The notes below the pieces were generated by a model, which saw nothing but the letters and a program-made list of their open reading frames with translations, was not told the origin of the DNA and did no database searches. Positions 8,785 to 21,608 of a DNA stretch of 64,000 nucleotides are shown here, piece by piece (the stretch's first letter is position 1; each line of letters opens with the position of its first letter). The translations under genes and the position numbers were made by a program. The DNA comes from Schlesneria sp. DSM 10557 (GTDB taxonomy: Bacteria > Planctomycetota > Planctomycetia > Planctomycetales > Planctomycetaceae), in contig NZ_CP124747.1 of NCBI RefSeq assembly GCF_041860085.1, positions 4,402,001 through 4,466,000 of the forward strand, given 5' to 3'.

Positions 8785-9834
8785 CTACTCGACCGGCTTT
8801 GTTGAGTTCTTGAAGATCAGCAGCCCTGCACTGGCGGCCGCAGCATTGCCACCTGAGGATCCATTCGAGGGCTGTCCTCCCGTGATGTTGAACATGCTGG
8901 AGGCGCTGAATCCGGTCGCGGCCGCAGGAGCCGTGGAGGGGGATGGAATGGGTGAAGGGGCTCGTCCTGGCTGAGGCTGGCTTGGTGGGACCGCCGGAGT
9001 GAAAAGCGCTGGTGTCGCTTTGTTCTCGGCTTTCTTTTCTGCCAGCAACTTCGGCGACGGTGGAACGACATCCGGATCTTCGTCAAACGTCTGAGCCACG
9101 TTGACGGGGATCCCCTTGGCAGGTGGACGGGAGGCGATCGCCTTGTCGGTATTCCACCCGGGGACACGCTGACCGGCAAAACTGGCACCGGCGTAGATGG
9201 AACCCCGCTGGAACGGGCCTGTACCAAAAATCCAGGTGTCGCGGGCGTCGGCCGTGATGGGCGTGGCGCCAGACTGCCACAGGGCCTGACCGGTCGTCTG
9301 GTTGTAAGCAAACACGGCGATCTTTGCGACACCCTTCTGATGAGTCTTCTTTGCAAAGGGAATTTCAGGAATTACCGAAGGAATCCCCGCCGTCAAGGCC
9401 CCTGTGGGAAGGCTGGTCTGGGGGATACCGATCAGGACATCCTGGCGGTTCGTTCCTACCGCCCCCGCTCGTGCTTCAACGACGTAAGTCGCTTCGTCCC
9501 TCACCGATTTCAGGAACACACCCTCGGCGAGCAGTCGTTGTCGGATGGTACTGACGATGTAGCCCTCATCCGAAACGCCTCTCAGGTACTGCGGGTCGAA
9601 GTAAACGTCTTTTCCGCTGAGCTCTGAAAAATCCATCTCGCTGATACAGCGGTCGATCGCGGCCGAGAGCAGAATTTGCTCTGTCCCCGTTCGCAGGGTG
9701 TCAGACATTCGCGTCGTGCCACAACCCGTTAACTGAGTCAGGACAAGGAAAAGAAAGAATGTCGCACTGACGCATCGAATCGATGCGCGGGTGCGGAGGG
9801 CCCAAACGCAGCGGAAATACCTCAAGCGGAGCAT
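8785..9834 (-). CDS. predicted lipoprotein (DUF6655-like)
   Basis: A 349-residue envelope protein. A hydrophobic stretch ending in a lipobox (LTQLTGCGTT) puts the lipidated Cys near residue 38, so the true start may be somewhat downstream of the ATG used here. The next segment (RMSDTLRTGTEQILLSAAID) resembles a planctomycete lipoprotein family that I believe is DUF6655. The middle domain has a mixed alpha/beta look. The last 100 or so residues are Pro/Ala/Ser-rich low complexity (PSQPQPGRAPSPIPSPS). It has no operon partner. Function is unknown; outer or inner membrane anchoring is inferred from the lipobox only. Confidence 0.75.
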   Translation of the reverse strand: MLRLRYFRCVWALRTRASIRCVSATFFLFLVLTQLTGCGTTRMSDTLRTGTEQILLSAAIDRCISEMDFSELSGKDVYFDPQYLRGVSDEGYIVSTIRQRLLAEGVFLKSVRDEATYVVEARAGAVGTNRQDVLIGIPQTSLPTGALTAGIPSVIPEIPFAKKTHQKGVAKIAVFAYNQTTGQALWQSGATPITADARDTWIFGTGPFQRGSIYAGASFAGQRVPGWNTDKAIASRPPAKGIPVNVAQTFDEDPDVVPPSPKLLAEKKAENKATPALFTPAVPPSQPQPGRAPSPIPSPSTAPAAATGFSASSMFNITGGQPSNGSSGGNAAAASAGLLIFKNSTKPVE

Positions 9835-10125
9835 GAATGTTAGCTTGCCAAAAGGCGGACATCATCACGAATTGAACGAGGAGGAGGTCCGAAATGTACA
9901 GCAATTGGCGTGATTCACCAAGATGAGTTTTCAGTTCTGCCCCTCGCATGAAAACGGTTTGATAGGCTTTCCGCCGTATTTCCGACGCCTTAAGATCATG
10001 CGACGTACACGTTACATACGTCGATCGAAGAGACGGAGTGATTGTGCGAATAAACGAATCGTGATGCGATCGAATGTTCTGCGCGGGACGGTTGTTTACG
10101 ACTTCAGATGGATTGAGAACCCAAC

Positions 10126-10365
10126 ATGAGCATTATCTGGTCGTTATTGGTCGGGATCGCCGCAGGCTGGCTGAGCGGTCAGATTATGAAGGGCCGGGGC
10201 TTTGGAGTCCTTGGTAATCTCATCATCGGAGTCATCGGTTCGTTCGTCGGCAGCGCCCTCTTCGCCGTGGTCGGCCTGTCTGCCTACGGCATCATCGGCA
10301 ATCTGCTGATGTCGACCGTCGGGGCCGTCGCATTGATCTACATTCTGACACGCATCCGCACCTGA
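10126..10365 (+). CDS. GlsB/YeaQ/YmgE family stress-response membrane protein
   Basis: A 79-residue, almost wholly hydrophobic protein with three predicted helices and Gly-rich turns, starting IIWSLLVGIAAGWLSGQIMKG and followed by a GVLGNLIIGVIGSFVGS repeat of the fold. This is the typical transglycosylase-associated / YeaQ family pattern at the usual length. Members are induced under acid or general stress in other bacteria, but their molecular role is not settled. It has a 290-bp gene-free leader upstream, so it is probably transcribed alone. Confidence 0.9.
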   Translation: MSIIWSLLVGIAAGWLSGQIMKGRGFGVLGNLIIGVIGSFVGSALFAVVGLSAYGIIGNLLMSTVGAVALIYILTRIRT

Positions 10366-10538
10366 AAGCCTGGGGAGCCAAGTCCCAGCCGCGGGGGCCC
10401 TAAGTTGTCCGTCCAGGACGCGGCGTGGGCCGAACGGACAGTCGTTGGGTGAGCACCCGAAGACGACCCAGTGCCGCGATCGTGGTACTGTAATCGTGGT
10501 ACTGCAGAGACCGACCTGGGCAGAGAGGGGATCTTGTT

Positions 10539-12965
10539 CTACCAGGCTTGTTCCGCATTCCCTTTCGCGTCGACGATCCAAGGCGTCCAGCAAAGTGCAA
10601 ACTGGTCGACAGTGACATCGGTCTTCTTCGGGGTAATGCTGGTCTCCTGCAGCTTGATGTTCTCCGGGGCAGCACTTTCCAGCAACGCTGTCGCTTCCCC
10701 TTCAAACTGTTCGTTCAGTTTGTCGTAGCGTGCCTGAATCGCTTCGACCGACTCTTCCGCCAGCGCCACATCCTGCTTCTGAGCACCCATTCGGCCGGCC
10801 GCACGAGCGCCTGTGGCGATCCGGCCCATGTTAGTCACGGACGTCGCCTTTCTCCCGAAGACGGCTCCCAGGATTGAGGTCACCACTGTCACACCTGCCT
10901 GCATGGTCTGATTGCGGGATTCCAGTTTCTCTTTCTCGACCTTCTGCAAAGCCTTGCGCAACTGTTCCTGTATGGTCGCGAGTTTCGAGCTGTACTTCGC
11001 CCGTAGTTTTTCCACCGCCAGGTCTCGCTCTTCTTTCAGGCGATGGGCCATACGGACACGGAAGTCCCCTTCACTTTCCCCTTCTTTCGACGTCTCTTTC
11101 AGTTCCGCGAACTTCCACAGGGACAGTTTCTGGGTCTTGTAGATATGGTCCTTCAATGCGGTCTTCAAACCTTCGAACGTCTTCTGCTGATTCAACGCCG
11201 TGGGGAGGTCGGCGAATGTCGCCCCGGCTTCGGCCTGCTCCTGCAACGTATATCCTGCGTCGGTTGTGACCTCGGCTGCGTCGTAAATCGTGGGCGAAAT
11301 CTGTTCGATGGCGGGAAGGAAGACGGTCAGATCCTGTTGGGTGTCGACCCCTGCTGACGCCTGAACGAACCGCACACGGACGCTGGCGTGGATTCCCGGT
11401 CGATAGAGCAACTTTGCATCGCCCAGCAGGCTGGTTTCCCCGGCGAGAAACACTTCTTCGACCCCAGGGGGGAGGACGGGATGCTGGCCTCCTGCCGAGT
11501 TGAGACCCAGGACGGCAACCGACTGCACCGAAGAGGCCGCTCGCGTTCCCTTCTTTTCGGCCATCAGTTTCGCGATCTGGCTGCGGTCCACCGGGCCTCG
11601 CAGGAACGACAGGGCCCACCGGCTCTGGAACACGATGGGGTGCGTTTCGTGGACGTTGTTCATCAGGAAGACACGATTCCCCAGCCCTGCCAGGATCTTT
11701 TCCATTTCACCACGATCAAACAATGCACCCGCTGCGGCCGAGGCCCCTTCCAGGCCCTCCAGCACTCGGGCTTTGTCACGTTCAGTCTGCAGTCGGCCCA
11801 GGAACCAGGTTCCGGCATTGGAAAGGCCTTTATAGTCCAGGTCCACGGGGTTCTGTGTGGCCAGAACCACACCCAGTCCGAAGGCGCGAGCCTGCTTCAG
11901 CAGCGTCAGCATCGGCGTCTTGGAGGGGGGATTGGTCATGGGGGGGAAGTAGCCGAAAATTTCATCCATATACAGGATGGCACGCAGACTCGAGGTTCCG
12001 GTCTGCGACCGCATCCAGCTCACCATTTCATTCAGCAGGATGGTCACAAAGAACATTCGCTCGCTGTCGCTCAGGTGAGCGATCGAAATGATGGTCAGAC
12101 GGGGCTTCCCTTCAGGCGTGTAAAGCAGTCGCTGAATATCGAGAGATTCACCTTCGAGCCATGCCTGAAAGCCGGGCGAGGCGATCAGGTTGTTCAGCTT
12201 CATGGCGAACGCAATTCGTTCCTTGGCAGGGTAGAAACTCTCGATATCCATCACCCCGACCTTGGTGAAGTTGGGCTTCTGGATCAGGCGGATCAATAAC
12301 CCCAGGTCGACATCCTTCTTGTCTCTCCAGGAACGGTCCAGAATGGTTGAAAGCAGGATATGTTCCTTGCTCTGTAGCGGGTCGGCGTCGACTCCCAGCA
12401 GAGCGAGTAGGCCAGACGCGGCCGAGGCGACCCGTTCGCGCATCGCTTCGGAATCGTCCAGAATCTTGTCATTCGGAACCGCGAACGATTTCATCACAGT
12501 CAGCGGCAGACCCGCGTTACTGGCGGGTGTGTAAATCGAGATATCCACGGCATCGCGGAATCGTTTGATCCGTTCGGGGGGTTGTCCCCAGCTTGCCAGT
12601 CCCTCTTTCCAGGTCTTCGCCATTTTTGCAGCGTAGTCATCAGGCGAGAGGCCGGCGCGGGTGGCGTCTGCAGGGTCGATCCAGGGCCGGAAGTCTTCGG
12701 GCAGCAGGTTGGGAAAGGTGAGCAGCAGGTTGCCCAGATCCCCTTTGGGATCAATGCAGATCGACGGGATATTGTCGATGGCGGCCTCTTCCAGCAGCGA
12801 CAAACACAGACCCGTTTTTCCGCTGCCGGTCATCCCCACACAGACGGCATGGGTGGTCAGATCCTTCGCGTCATACAGGACGGGGGAATCACTTTTGACC
12901 TCACGCGTTTTCATGTTGAACAGTTTGCCGAGATAAAAGACGCCCAGCTTTTCGTAGTCTTGCAT
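10539..12965 (-). CDS. HerA/DUF87-like ATPase with coiled-coil tail
   Basis: An 808-residue ATPase. From the chosen ATG at 12965, preceded by AGGA at a good distance, the Walker A box GMTGSGKT lies at about residues 44-51 and a Walker B-like ILYMDEIFG near residue 330. The pattern of a nucleotide loop followed by CIDPKGDLGNLL is that of HerA/FtsK-like DUF87 proteins, which are usually hexameric DNA translocases or helicases. Residues around 590-760 are charged and heptad-like, with a short Gly/Ala stretch, suggesting a coiled coil. No nuclease partner (NurA) or defence gene is adjacent, so a housekeeping or an uncharacterised role is equally possible. Confidence 0.8.
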   Translation of the reverse strand: MQDYEKLGVFYLGKLFNMKTREVKSDSPVLYDAKDLTTHAVCVGMTGSGKTGLCLSLLEEAAIDNIPSICIDPKGDLGNLLLTFPNLLPEDFRPWIDPADATRAGLSPDDYAAKMAKTWKEGLASWGQPPERIKRFRDAVDISIYTPASNAGLPLTVMKSFAVPNDKILDDSEAMRERVASAASGLLALLGVDADPLQSKEHILLSTILDRSWRDKKDVDLGLLIRLIQKPNFTKVGVMDIESFYPAKERIAFAMKLNNLIASPGFQAWLEGESLDIQRLLYTPEGKPRLTIISIAHLSDSERMFFVTILLNEMVSWMRSQTGTSSLRAILYMDEIFGYFPPMTNPPSKTPMLTLLKQARAFGLGVVLATQNPVDLDYKGLSNAGTWFLGRLQTERDKARVLEGLEGASAAAGALFDRGEMEKILAGLGNRVFLMNNVHETHPIVFQSRWALSFLRGPVDRSQIAKLMAEKKGTRAASSVQSVAVLGLNSAGGQHPVLPPGVEEVFLAGETSLLGDAKLLYRPGIHASVRVRFVQASAGVDTQQDLTVFLPAIEQISPTIYDAAEVTTDAGYTLQEQAEAGATFADLPTALNQQKTFEGLKTALKDHIYKTQKLSLWKFAELKETSKEGESEGDFRVRMAHRLKEERDLAVEKLRAKYSSKLATIQEQLRKALQKVEKEKLESRNQTMQAGVTVVTSILGAVFGRKATSVTNMGRIATGARAAGRMGAQKQDVALAEESVEAIQARYDKLNEQFEGEATALLESAAPENIKLQETSITPKKTDVTVDQFALCWTPWIVDAKGNAEQAW

Positions 12966-13463
12966 CATCCGTCCTTCGAAACTGTTCGCATTGAACTTCG
13001 TACTGATCGGGGTGCCGTGAGATTGCGGGAAGCGGCAGGAAATGGGGCGGCACGCGCCGAATTGTCGAGCGACTCGACCGTATGGACCTGAGGCAAAACT
13101 ATAAGCCAACGCAGACTGATCGAGAAGTCCCCGTCACGCGAAACTGACGCCGCCGGGAGCACGGAAATTCGATGTAGGGACTGAGCCAGTGATGGGACTT
13201 CGGGCTCAGACTTCGCAGTGAAGACGGTCAGGACGAGTCTGATGGTCACCCCCGACGATCTGCTTCATCAGGGAAATTGCCGCGCTGTGAATCTCACTTC
13301 GTAGGAGTGTGCCGTGAAGTGTCAGCAGTGAGAATGCATTCCCGGTCGCGGACAAAATCTTTCGCCGACAAAATTTTTCTGAGTGAAGTGACTCAGTGAG
13401 CCATTCCCACTAATTTCAGTGTCTGAACAGAGGTGACAGGAAGAGTTCTTTTTCTAAGGCAGG
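12966..13463. other. divergent intergenic region with a small inverted repeat
   Basis: About 500 bp between the divergent ATPase and SNF2 genes. At 13379-13396 there is a perfect 6-bp inverted repeat (CTGAGT/ACTCAG, 6-nt spacer), just after two direct copies of GACAAAAT. It lies about 70-85 bp before the SNF2 start, so it could be an operator. I see no gene here. Confidence 0.45.
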
Positions 13464-16730
<3,267 letters not shown>

Positions 16731-16760
16731 TTCGCCCCCGGTCGTTCGCTACGGCCGTGA

Positions 16761-17615
16761 TCAGAGCTCGTTAATCAGGACAATGCCGACGAAGACGTCG
16801 TAGGCGGCGTGTGCACCGACCGCAATCCCGAAGCCGCGGAAGAAGTACAATCCTGCAAAGAAGATCCCCGCCAGCGTGCGGAAGACGAATCCGAACCACA
16901 GTTCAGGACGGGATTTCACCCGCCCGATGGCGTCGATGACTAACTGCAGCAGGGAACCATCCGTCGAAGGTCCGAGGTAATGCGCCAGTGAAAACACGAC
17001 GCTCGAGATCACCACGGTTCCGAGCAAAGCCCAGTGACGCGGAATCATCAGCAGTCGGATGGCCCCGTACAGAGCGGGTAGCAGGCAGAGCCGAAACAGA
17101 AATTCTTCGTAGATCCCGGCCCCCATATACGTCACCAGCCGGATCAGGAAGCCGTTCGCAACATAATCATCCTCGAGCTGCAGTTGCTGCAGGTCCGGTT
17201 GCACGGTGAGCGATGATGCGTATCGAAAACCGTAGTCCGTCAACTGGCCCAGCATGATCAGGACGAACGCGTAGAGCAGGCTTTCCGCCATCATGCCCCC
17301 CAGCGTCTCCCACTTCATTCTCCAGGGTTGTCGTACAGTCAGGTGCCAGGCGAGGAGGACGCTCAGCAGCAGCAGAGGCAACAGCCAGAAAAGATCAATT
17401 CCCGCTCGCAACAGCCAGTGGCGCATCCAGGCATCGGCACCATTCCGAATGGAATTTCCGTCGAATCCACCCGTCAGCAGCACGCCCGCTTCGTAAACGA
17501 CAAGCAGCGGGAAAAGGAAGATCAGGTTGCAGAATGGACGCCGGGTCTCCAGCCAGTAATCCACTGGACGGCCTTCCGAGGGTGCGGTCCGCTCCTGCGA
17601 ATCGGACAACAGCAT
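16761..17615 (-). CDS. CPBP family intramembrane glutamic protease
   Basis: A 284-residue polytopic membrane protein with the CPBP (Abi/CAAX prenyl protease-like) motifs: EEFLFR, supplying the catalytic Glu pair and Arg, and the downstream FSLAHYLG His motif. About seven hydrophobic segments are visible. Members cleave substrates inside the membrane; in bacteria the targets are mostly unknown. It stands alone between the SNF2 gene and a long gene-free stretch. It is not obviously related in position to the second CPBP gene at 23.3 kb. Confidence 0.88.
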   Translation of the reverse strand: MLLSDSQERTAPSEGRPVDYWLETRRPFCNLIFLFPLLVVYEAGVLLTGGFDGNSIRNGADAWMRHWLLRAGIDLFWLLPLLLLSVLLAWHLTVRQPWRMKWETLGGMMAESLLYAFVLIMLGQLTDYGFRYASSLTVQPDLQQLQLEDDYVANGFLIRLVTYMGAGIYEEFLFRLCLLPALYGAIRLLMIPRHWALLGTVVISSVVFSLAHYLGPSTDGSLLQLVIDAIGRVKSRPELWFGFVFRTLAGIFFAGLYFFRGFGIAVGAHAAYDVFVGIVLINEL

Positions 17616-18302
17616 GGGGCATCCCTAATTGGTGAGTCAGGAACGAAAGCGTTGCTGCGGTGCTGGTTATCCCAGGCCGCTTCATGTCTCACAGGGAACG
17701 TCCACCGGCACAGCCGCTGAAAATAGTCTCCCTGAAAGCATCGCTACGTCGCACACAGCAGCTATTGCCGGCAACGTCGACACCTTTCGTCATCGTCGTC
17801 GTTGTTTAGTCTGCGACACAATTGGGTCTAGAGCCCGCAAAGTCTGGCTGGCGGGAATCATCGCGCAGCTTCGCCCAAGTGGCTCGGTCATACCTCAAGG
17901 GCCTGTCGGTCTTCCTCTATCCTGGAAATCCGGCTGAGACTCGTCGGCGGGTGAGGGAGCGGCTGAACGGTCTCTTCGCTCAGGCGGAGTTTGGCGTTTG
18001 GGCAAAATCGAGAGTCTCTCTTGCGTTGACCGGGCACTTGATAAGCTGGATAGAATTCGGTGACTTTATTCAAAATTCCGTTCGTTGCATCGTTGCGAAT
18101 GATTCAATCTGTGCGGAAAGTGGGATTCTGTGAACCGTCTACGAATGATCCGCCGATTCCTGTCACACGGTGTGTGGATCAGCGAAAACAGTCAGCGATC
18201 CAGAACGGAATCGATTCGATTGCCGTAACACAATTGCTGCCGGAACCGGATTTGACATTCAGAAATTGGCTCGGGAATCAGCAGTAAATTAAGGAATGGC
18301 TT
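17616..18302. other. intergenic region, no gene seen
   Basis: About 690 bp between the divergent CPBP and serine acetyltransferase genes. Short frames are present but their codon pattern and composition are not protein-like. It should hold the promoters of both genes; I could not identify either. Confidence 0.4.
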
Positions 18303-19235
18303 ATGGCCACTGACATTCGTCTTAAGGAACGACTTCCCGAGCTGACCGATCGGATCGTGGATACTTATCACGAGATCGAGACGATCAATCATTTGGGTCA
18401 CTGTCCGCTCCCCAGCGTCGACATGGTGATCGAAATTGCAGAGGACCTGAAAGAGATCCTCTACCCCGGCTACCGGAAGCGCCAGAATCTGCATCTGGGC
18501 AATGTGACCTATCACATTGGCGATCTGATCGACAGTCTGCACGATCGCTTAACACAGCAGTTTGCCCGCGCGCTGCGGCACGATTATCGACGCAAGAATA
18601 AACTGACGTGCGAGGACGTCCAGCCCGATTTCGAGGCGCTGGGACAGGAACGGGCGATCGAATTCCTTTCGGCACTCCCGTCAATTCGACGTGTCCTGGC
18701 AACCGACGTCCAGGCGGCTTTCGACGGCGATCCGGCGGCCGGAAGTCTCGATGAAATCATCTTCTGCTATCCCGGACTCGAAGCCATTACGATTTATCGT
18801 CTGGCACATGAAATCGACCGTCTGAAGATTCCCCTGATTCCACGGATGATTTCCGAGTGGGCGCATGGCAGAACGGGGATTGATATTCATCCGAGCGCAA
18901 CCATCGGCCCCTCGTTCTTCATCGATCACGGCACCGGTGTCGTCATTGGTGCGACCTGTGAGATTGCCAGCCACGTGAAGCTGTACCAGGGAGTGACGCT
19001 GGGGGCGTTGAGCTTCGTGCGGGACGACGCGGGAAATCTGGTGCGGACACTCAAACGTCATCCCACTATTGAAGATCACGTCGTCGTCTACGCCAACGCG
19101 ACAGTGCTGGGGGGATCGACCACCATCGGGCGAAACTCGGTCATCGGAGCGGGGGCCTCGGTCTATGAAAGCGTGCCCCCGAATACCGTCGTCACACTCG
19201 AAAAGCCCACGCTGCGGATGCGCCATGCCTCGTAA
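18303..19235 (+). CDS. epsC: serine O-acetyltransferase (EpsC type)
   Basis: A 310-residue enzyme that would acetylate serine with acetyl-CoA, the first step of cysteine synthesis. An all-helical N-terminal domain (residues 1-170) precedes the left-handed beta helix. Hexapeptide repeats are clear ([19 protein letters not shown], then [22 protein letters not shown]). The conserved Asp-His pair of the active site lies in FFIDHG. Length and layout fit the EpsC branch rather than the shorter CysE. No cysK lies in the window. Two stem-loops follow the stop codon. Confidence 0.9.
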   Translation: MATDIRLKERLPELTDRIVDTYHEIETINHLGHCPLPSVDMVIEIAEDLKEILYPGYRKRQNLHLGNVTYHIGDLIDSLHDRLTQQFARALRHDYRRKNKLTCEDVQPDFEALGQERAIEFLSALPSIRRVLATDVQAAFDGDPAAGSLDEIIFCYPGLEAITIYRLAHEIDRLKIPLIPRMISEWAHGRTGIDIHPSATIGPSFFIDHGTGVVIGATCEIASHVKLYQGVTLGALSFVRDDAGNLVRTLKRHPTIEDHVVVYANATVLGGSTTIGRNSVIGAGASVYESVPPNTVVTLEKPTLRMRHAS

Positions 19236-19297
19236 TTGAGTGTCCCGGTTCAGCAGCCTGTTCTTTCCGCCACTGTTGGGAGCCACAGACGGAGGCT

Positions 19298-19380
19298 GCG
19301 ACTTGCAAGGAAGTCGCGACGCCCGAAAGGAAGCCGACGGGGACGTCGGCGATCCCGGGACCGCCGACGTCTCCGTCGGC
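19298..19380 (+). repeat. two tandem stem-loops downstream of epsC
   Basis: The first is a perfect 7-bp stem (GCGACTT/AAGTCGC at 19298-19304 and 19311-19317). The second is a 19-bp stem (19333-19351 with 19362-19380, 10-nt loop) with a single G-T mismatch, built from repeats of GCCGACG/CGTCGGC. There is no T-tract. It may act as a terminator or mRNA end, or be a copy of a dispersed palindromic repeat. Confidence 0.65.
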
Positions 19381-19626
19381 ACGAACAACCAACCTTGTTG
19401 GAACTCGACAGGAACCCATTGAGTTCAATGTGACCGACGGTTGCAACAGAAGGCTCTATCGCTGTTCAAGATCCCTGCCGCTTAGCAGTGTCTCCGTGCT
19501 GTGTCCTTGCGGCGCTTGCAGCACGCCGAAGTGAGGAATGAACACCTGCCCGGAATTGTGGTTACAATTCCGTGGTGACGTTGTATGCTCCGAGAGGTTT
19601 CTGCCGTGTAACTCTCTTCCGGTGAC

Positions 19627-21072
19627 GTGGAAATGCTCCGAGCCTTCACACCTCTGTCGCGTCGGACGTGTCTTCAGGTGGGTGGACTGTCGGCATTGGG
19701 GCTTTCAGTTTCGCAGTTGCGGGCGAATCGGGGTGACGCGAGGGAAACGCAGGTTGCCGCGACGACGCAGCCGAAGGGAGCTGTCGGAGCCTCGCCGACC
19801 GGCACCGCGCGAGCCTGTATCATGCTCTATATGCTGGGTGGGGCACCCCAGCAGGAAACGTTCGATATGAAGCCGGAAGCACCCGGCCCTGCCCGCAGTC
19901 TGTTCCCCACAATTTCGACCAACGTACCGGGGATCGACATTTGTGGATTGCTGCCCAATCTGGCCCACCAGGCAGATCGACTGGCGATCATTCGTTCGGT
20001 GTATCACGGGGGTAACGCACTCTTTCATGGGGCCGGGGTCCATTACAACCTCACGGGATTTCCGAACGTCCCCCGTGAAGGTGAGCCGTTTCTGGATCGG
20101 CGGGACTATCCGGCCGTGGGCGCTGTGCTCAATCAGTTGCGGGGCTCGCAGCGCGGACTTCCCGCCGCGGTTCAGTTACCGATGTGGATTACACAGGATG
20201 GTCCCGGCCGTGAATGGGCCGGCCAGAGCGCCGGGTTCCTCGGCCGAAAGTATGATCCGCTCGTGATGGATTATGGCTATTTCAAGCTCAACGAAGATTT
20301 CAATAACTCGCCGGGAACTGGTGAAGCGAGTCTACCGGGAATGATGCCCCCCGGTTTCCAGTTGCAGAAAGAACTCCTCGGGGGGCGTCTGGAACAGCGT
20401 CTGGAATTACAGAGCCGCCTAGGGCAGCAGAAAATCGGCGCTGGTACTCCGTTGTTGCGGGACTGGATGCGGCAGCAAACGCAGGCTCTGGATGTGCTGG
20501 GGGCCGAATCGACGTGGAAAGGCTTTGATATCGAGCACGAACCGGTCTCTCTTCGCGAGAAATACGGGAATGACCGTCTGGGGCGCAGTTGCCTGGTTGC
20601 ACGTCGGCTCGTGGAGGCGGGGGTCTCACTGGTCACCGTCATCTTCGGTGGGTGGGATACGCACTCGCACCACCTGGAACATACGCGAGATCGGTTACTC
20701 CCCCCGCTGAACCGGGCGTTCGGTGCATTGCTTGACGATCTGGCAGATCGGGGTTTACTCGAGACCACGCTTGTCGCATGGACGGGTGATTTCGGCCGGA
20801 CACCGGTCATCAACGGGAATAGTCCCCCCGGTCGCGATCACTGGGCGAATGTCTACAGCACTGTCCTGGCAGGGGGAGGGATCCAAGGGGGGCAGGTTTA
20901 CGGCAAGAGCGACAAACTGGCCGCCGAACCGATTGATAATCCGGTTCCCGTCGGCGATTTCGTGGCGACGATTTATCACGCCCTCGGATACGACGGGGAT
21001 ACGACCGTCGTCGATCCATTCGATCGTCCCCACCATGTGATGCCGGGACGTCCGCTGACCGGGTTGTTTTAG
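19627..21072 (+). CDS. DUF1501 twin-arginine-exported protein
   Basis: About 481 residues from a GTG at 19627; the ATG at 19633 would also serve. The N-terminus has a twin-arginine signal (SRRTCLQVGGLSALGLS). The body follows the DUF1501 pattern, related to the alkaline phosphatase/sulfatase superfamily: MLYMLGGAPQQETFDMKP near the start, then GGWDTHSHH, VAWTGDFGRTP and GRDHW towards the end, which supply likely metal-binding Asp/His. Planctomycetes carry many of these, usually paired with DUF1553/DUF1549 cytochrome-like proteins; no such partner is here. A small membrane protein follows 16 nt downstream. Confidence 0.9.
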   Translation: MEMLRAFTPLSRRTCLQVGGLSALGLSVSQLRANRGDARETQVAATTQPKGAVGASPTGTARACIMLYMLGGAPQQETFDMKPEAPGPARSLFPTISTNVPGIDICGLLPNLAHQADRLAIIRSVYHGGNALFHGAGVHYNLTGFPNVPREGEPFLDRRDYPAVGAVLNQLRGSQRGLPAAVQLPMWITQDGPGREWAGQSAGFLGRKYDPLVMDYGYFKLNEDFNNSPGTGEASLPGMMPPGFQLQKELLGGRLEQRLELQSRLGQQKIGAGTPLLRDWMRQQTQALDVLGAESTWKGFDIEHEPVSLREKYGNDRLGRSCLVARRLVEAGVSLVTVIFGGWDTHSHHLEHTRDRLLPPLNRAFGALLDDLADRGLLETTLVAWTGDFGRTPVINGNSPPGRDHWANVYSTVLAGGGIQGGQVYGKSDKLAAEPIDNPVPVGDFVATIYHALGYDGDTTVVDPFDRPHHVMPGRPLTGLF

Positions 21073-21088
21073 AACTGTGTGAGGCGTC

Positions 21089-21352
21089 ATGGGCGACATC
21101 AAAGATCCCCGACTGCTGTACTTCAAGGGCCTGCTGTTTCTCCTGACCGGGCTCTTCGCGGTGACGTTGATTCTCTGGGAACATCGTGACTTGCGACTGG
21201 CACTCCTTCTGGCGATTGCCATCTGGTCCTTCTGTCGAGCCTACTACTTTGCATTTTACGTGATCGAACATTACGTCGATCCGTCCTTCCGGTTCGCCGG
21301 ACTGGGTTCGTTTGTCAGTTATCTGTGGCGACGACGCAGGACGAATCCGTAA
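21089..21352 (+). CDS. small two-helix membrane protein after DUF1501
   Basis: An 87-residue protein with two hydrophobic stretches (GLLFLLTGLFAVTLILW near residues 14-30 and LALLLAIAIWSFCRAYYFAF near 37-57) and a basic C-terminus (LWRRRRTNP). It begins 16 nt after the DUF1501 stop on the same strand, so the two are very likely co-transcribed. I do not recognise a family. It may anchor or assist the exported partner, but that is inference from position only. Confidence 0.75.
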   Translation: MGDIKDPRLLYFKGLLFLLTGLFAVTLILWEHRDLRLALLLAIAIWSFCRAYYFAFYVIEHYVDPSFRFAGLGSFVSYLWRRRRTNP

Positions 21353-21608
21353 CTCCGTTGCTCCTGCCCCTGCTCCCCCCCCGACTCGGAATGCCCAGGC
21401 CGTACGCCGTGACTCGGTTCATGGGACGACTCGTTCTGGGACAAATTTTCTGTGCCGGTTGCGTGGTCTCTTTATGGCAGGCTCCCGCCTCGTTACACCA
21501 GTAAGAGACTGTCCAATCGACAGGCATGCTCAGTTGTGGACACTACTGCCGAAGACGCCTTCATAATTCTGATCGTTCTGTCTCGCATCTTTTTGGAGAA
21601 ATCACGCT

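Noticed and set aside
10539..12965. HerA-like ATPase as part of an anti-phage system
   Set aside because: No Sir2, nuclease or other known partner is adjacent; the neighbours are housekeeping-like.
18060..18287. 75-codon frame just upstream of epsC
   Set aside because: No ribosome site, no recognisable family and an ordinary amino-acid mixture; probably leader sequence.
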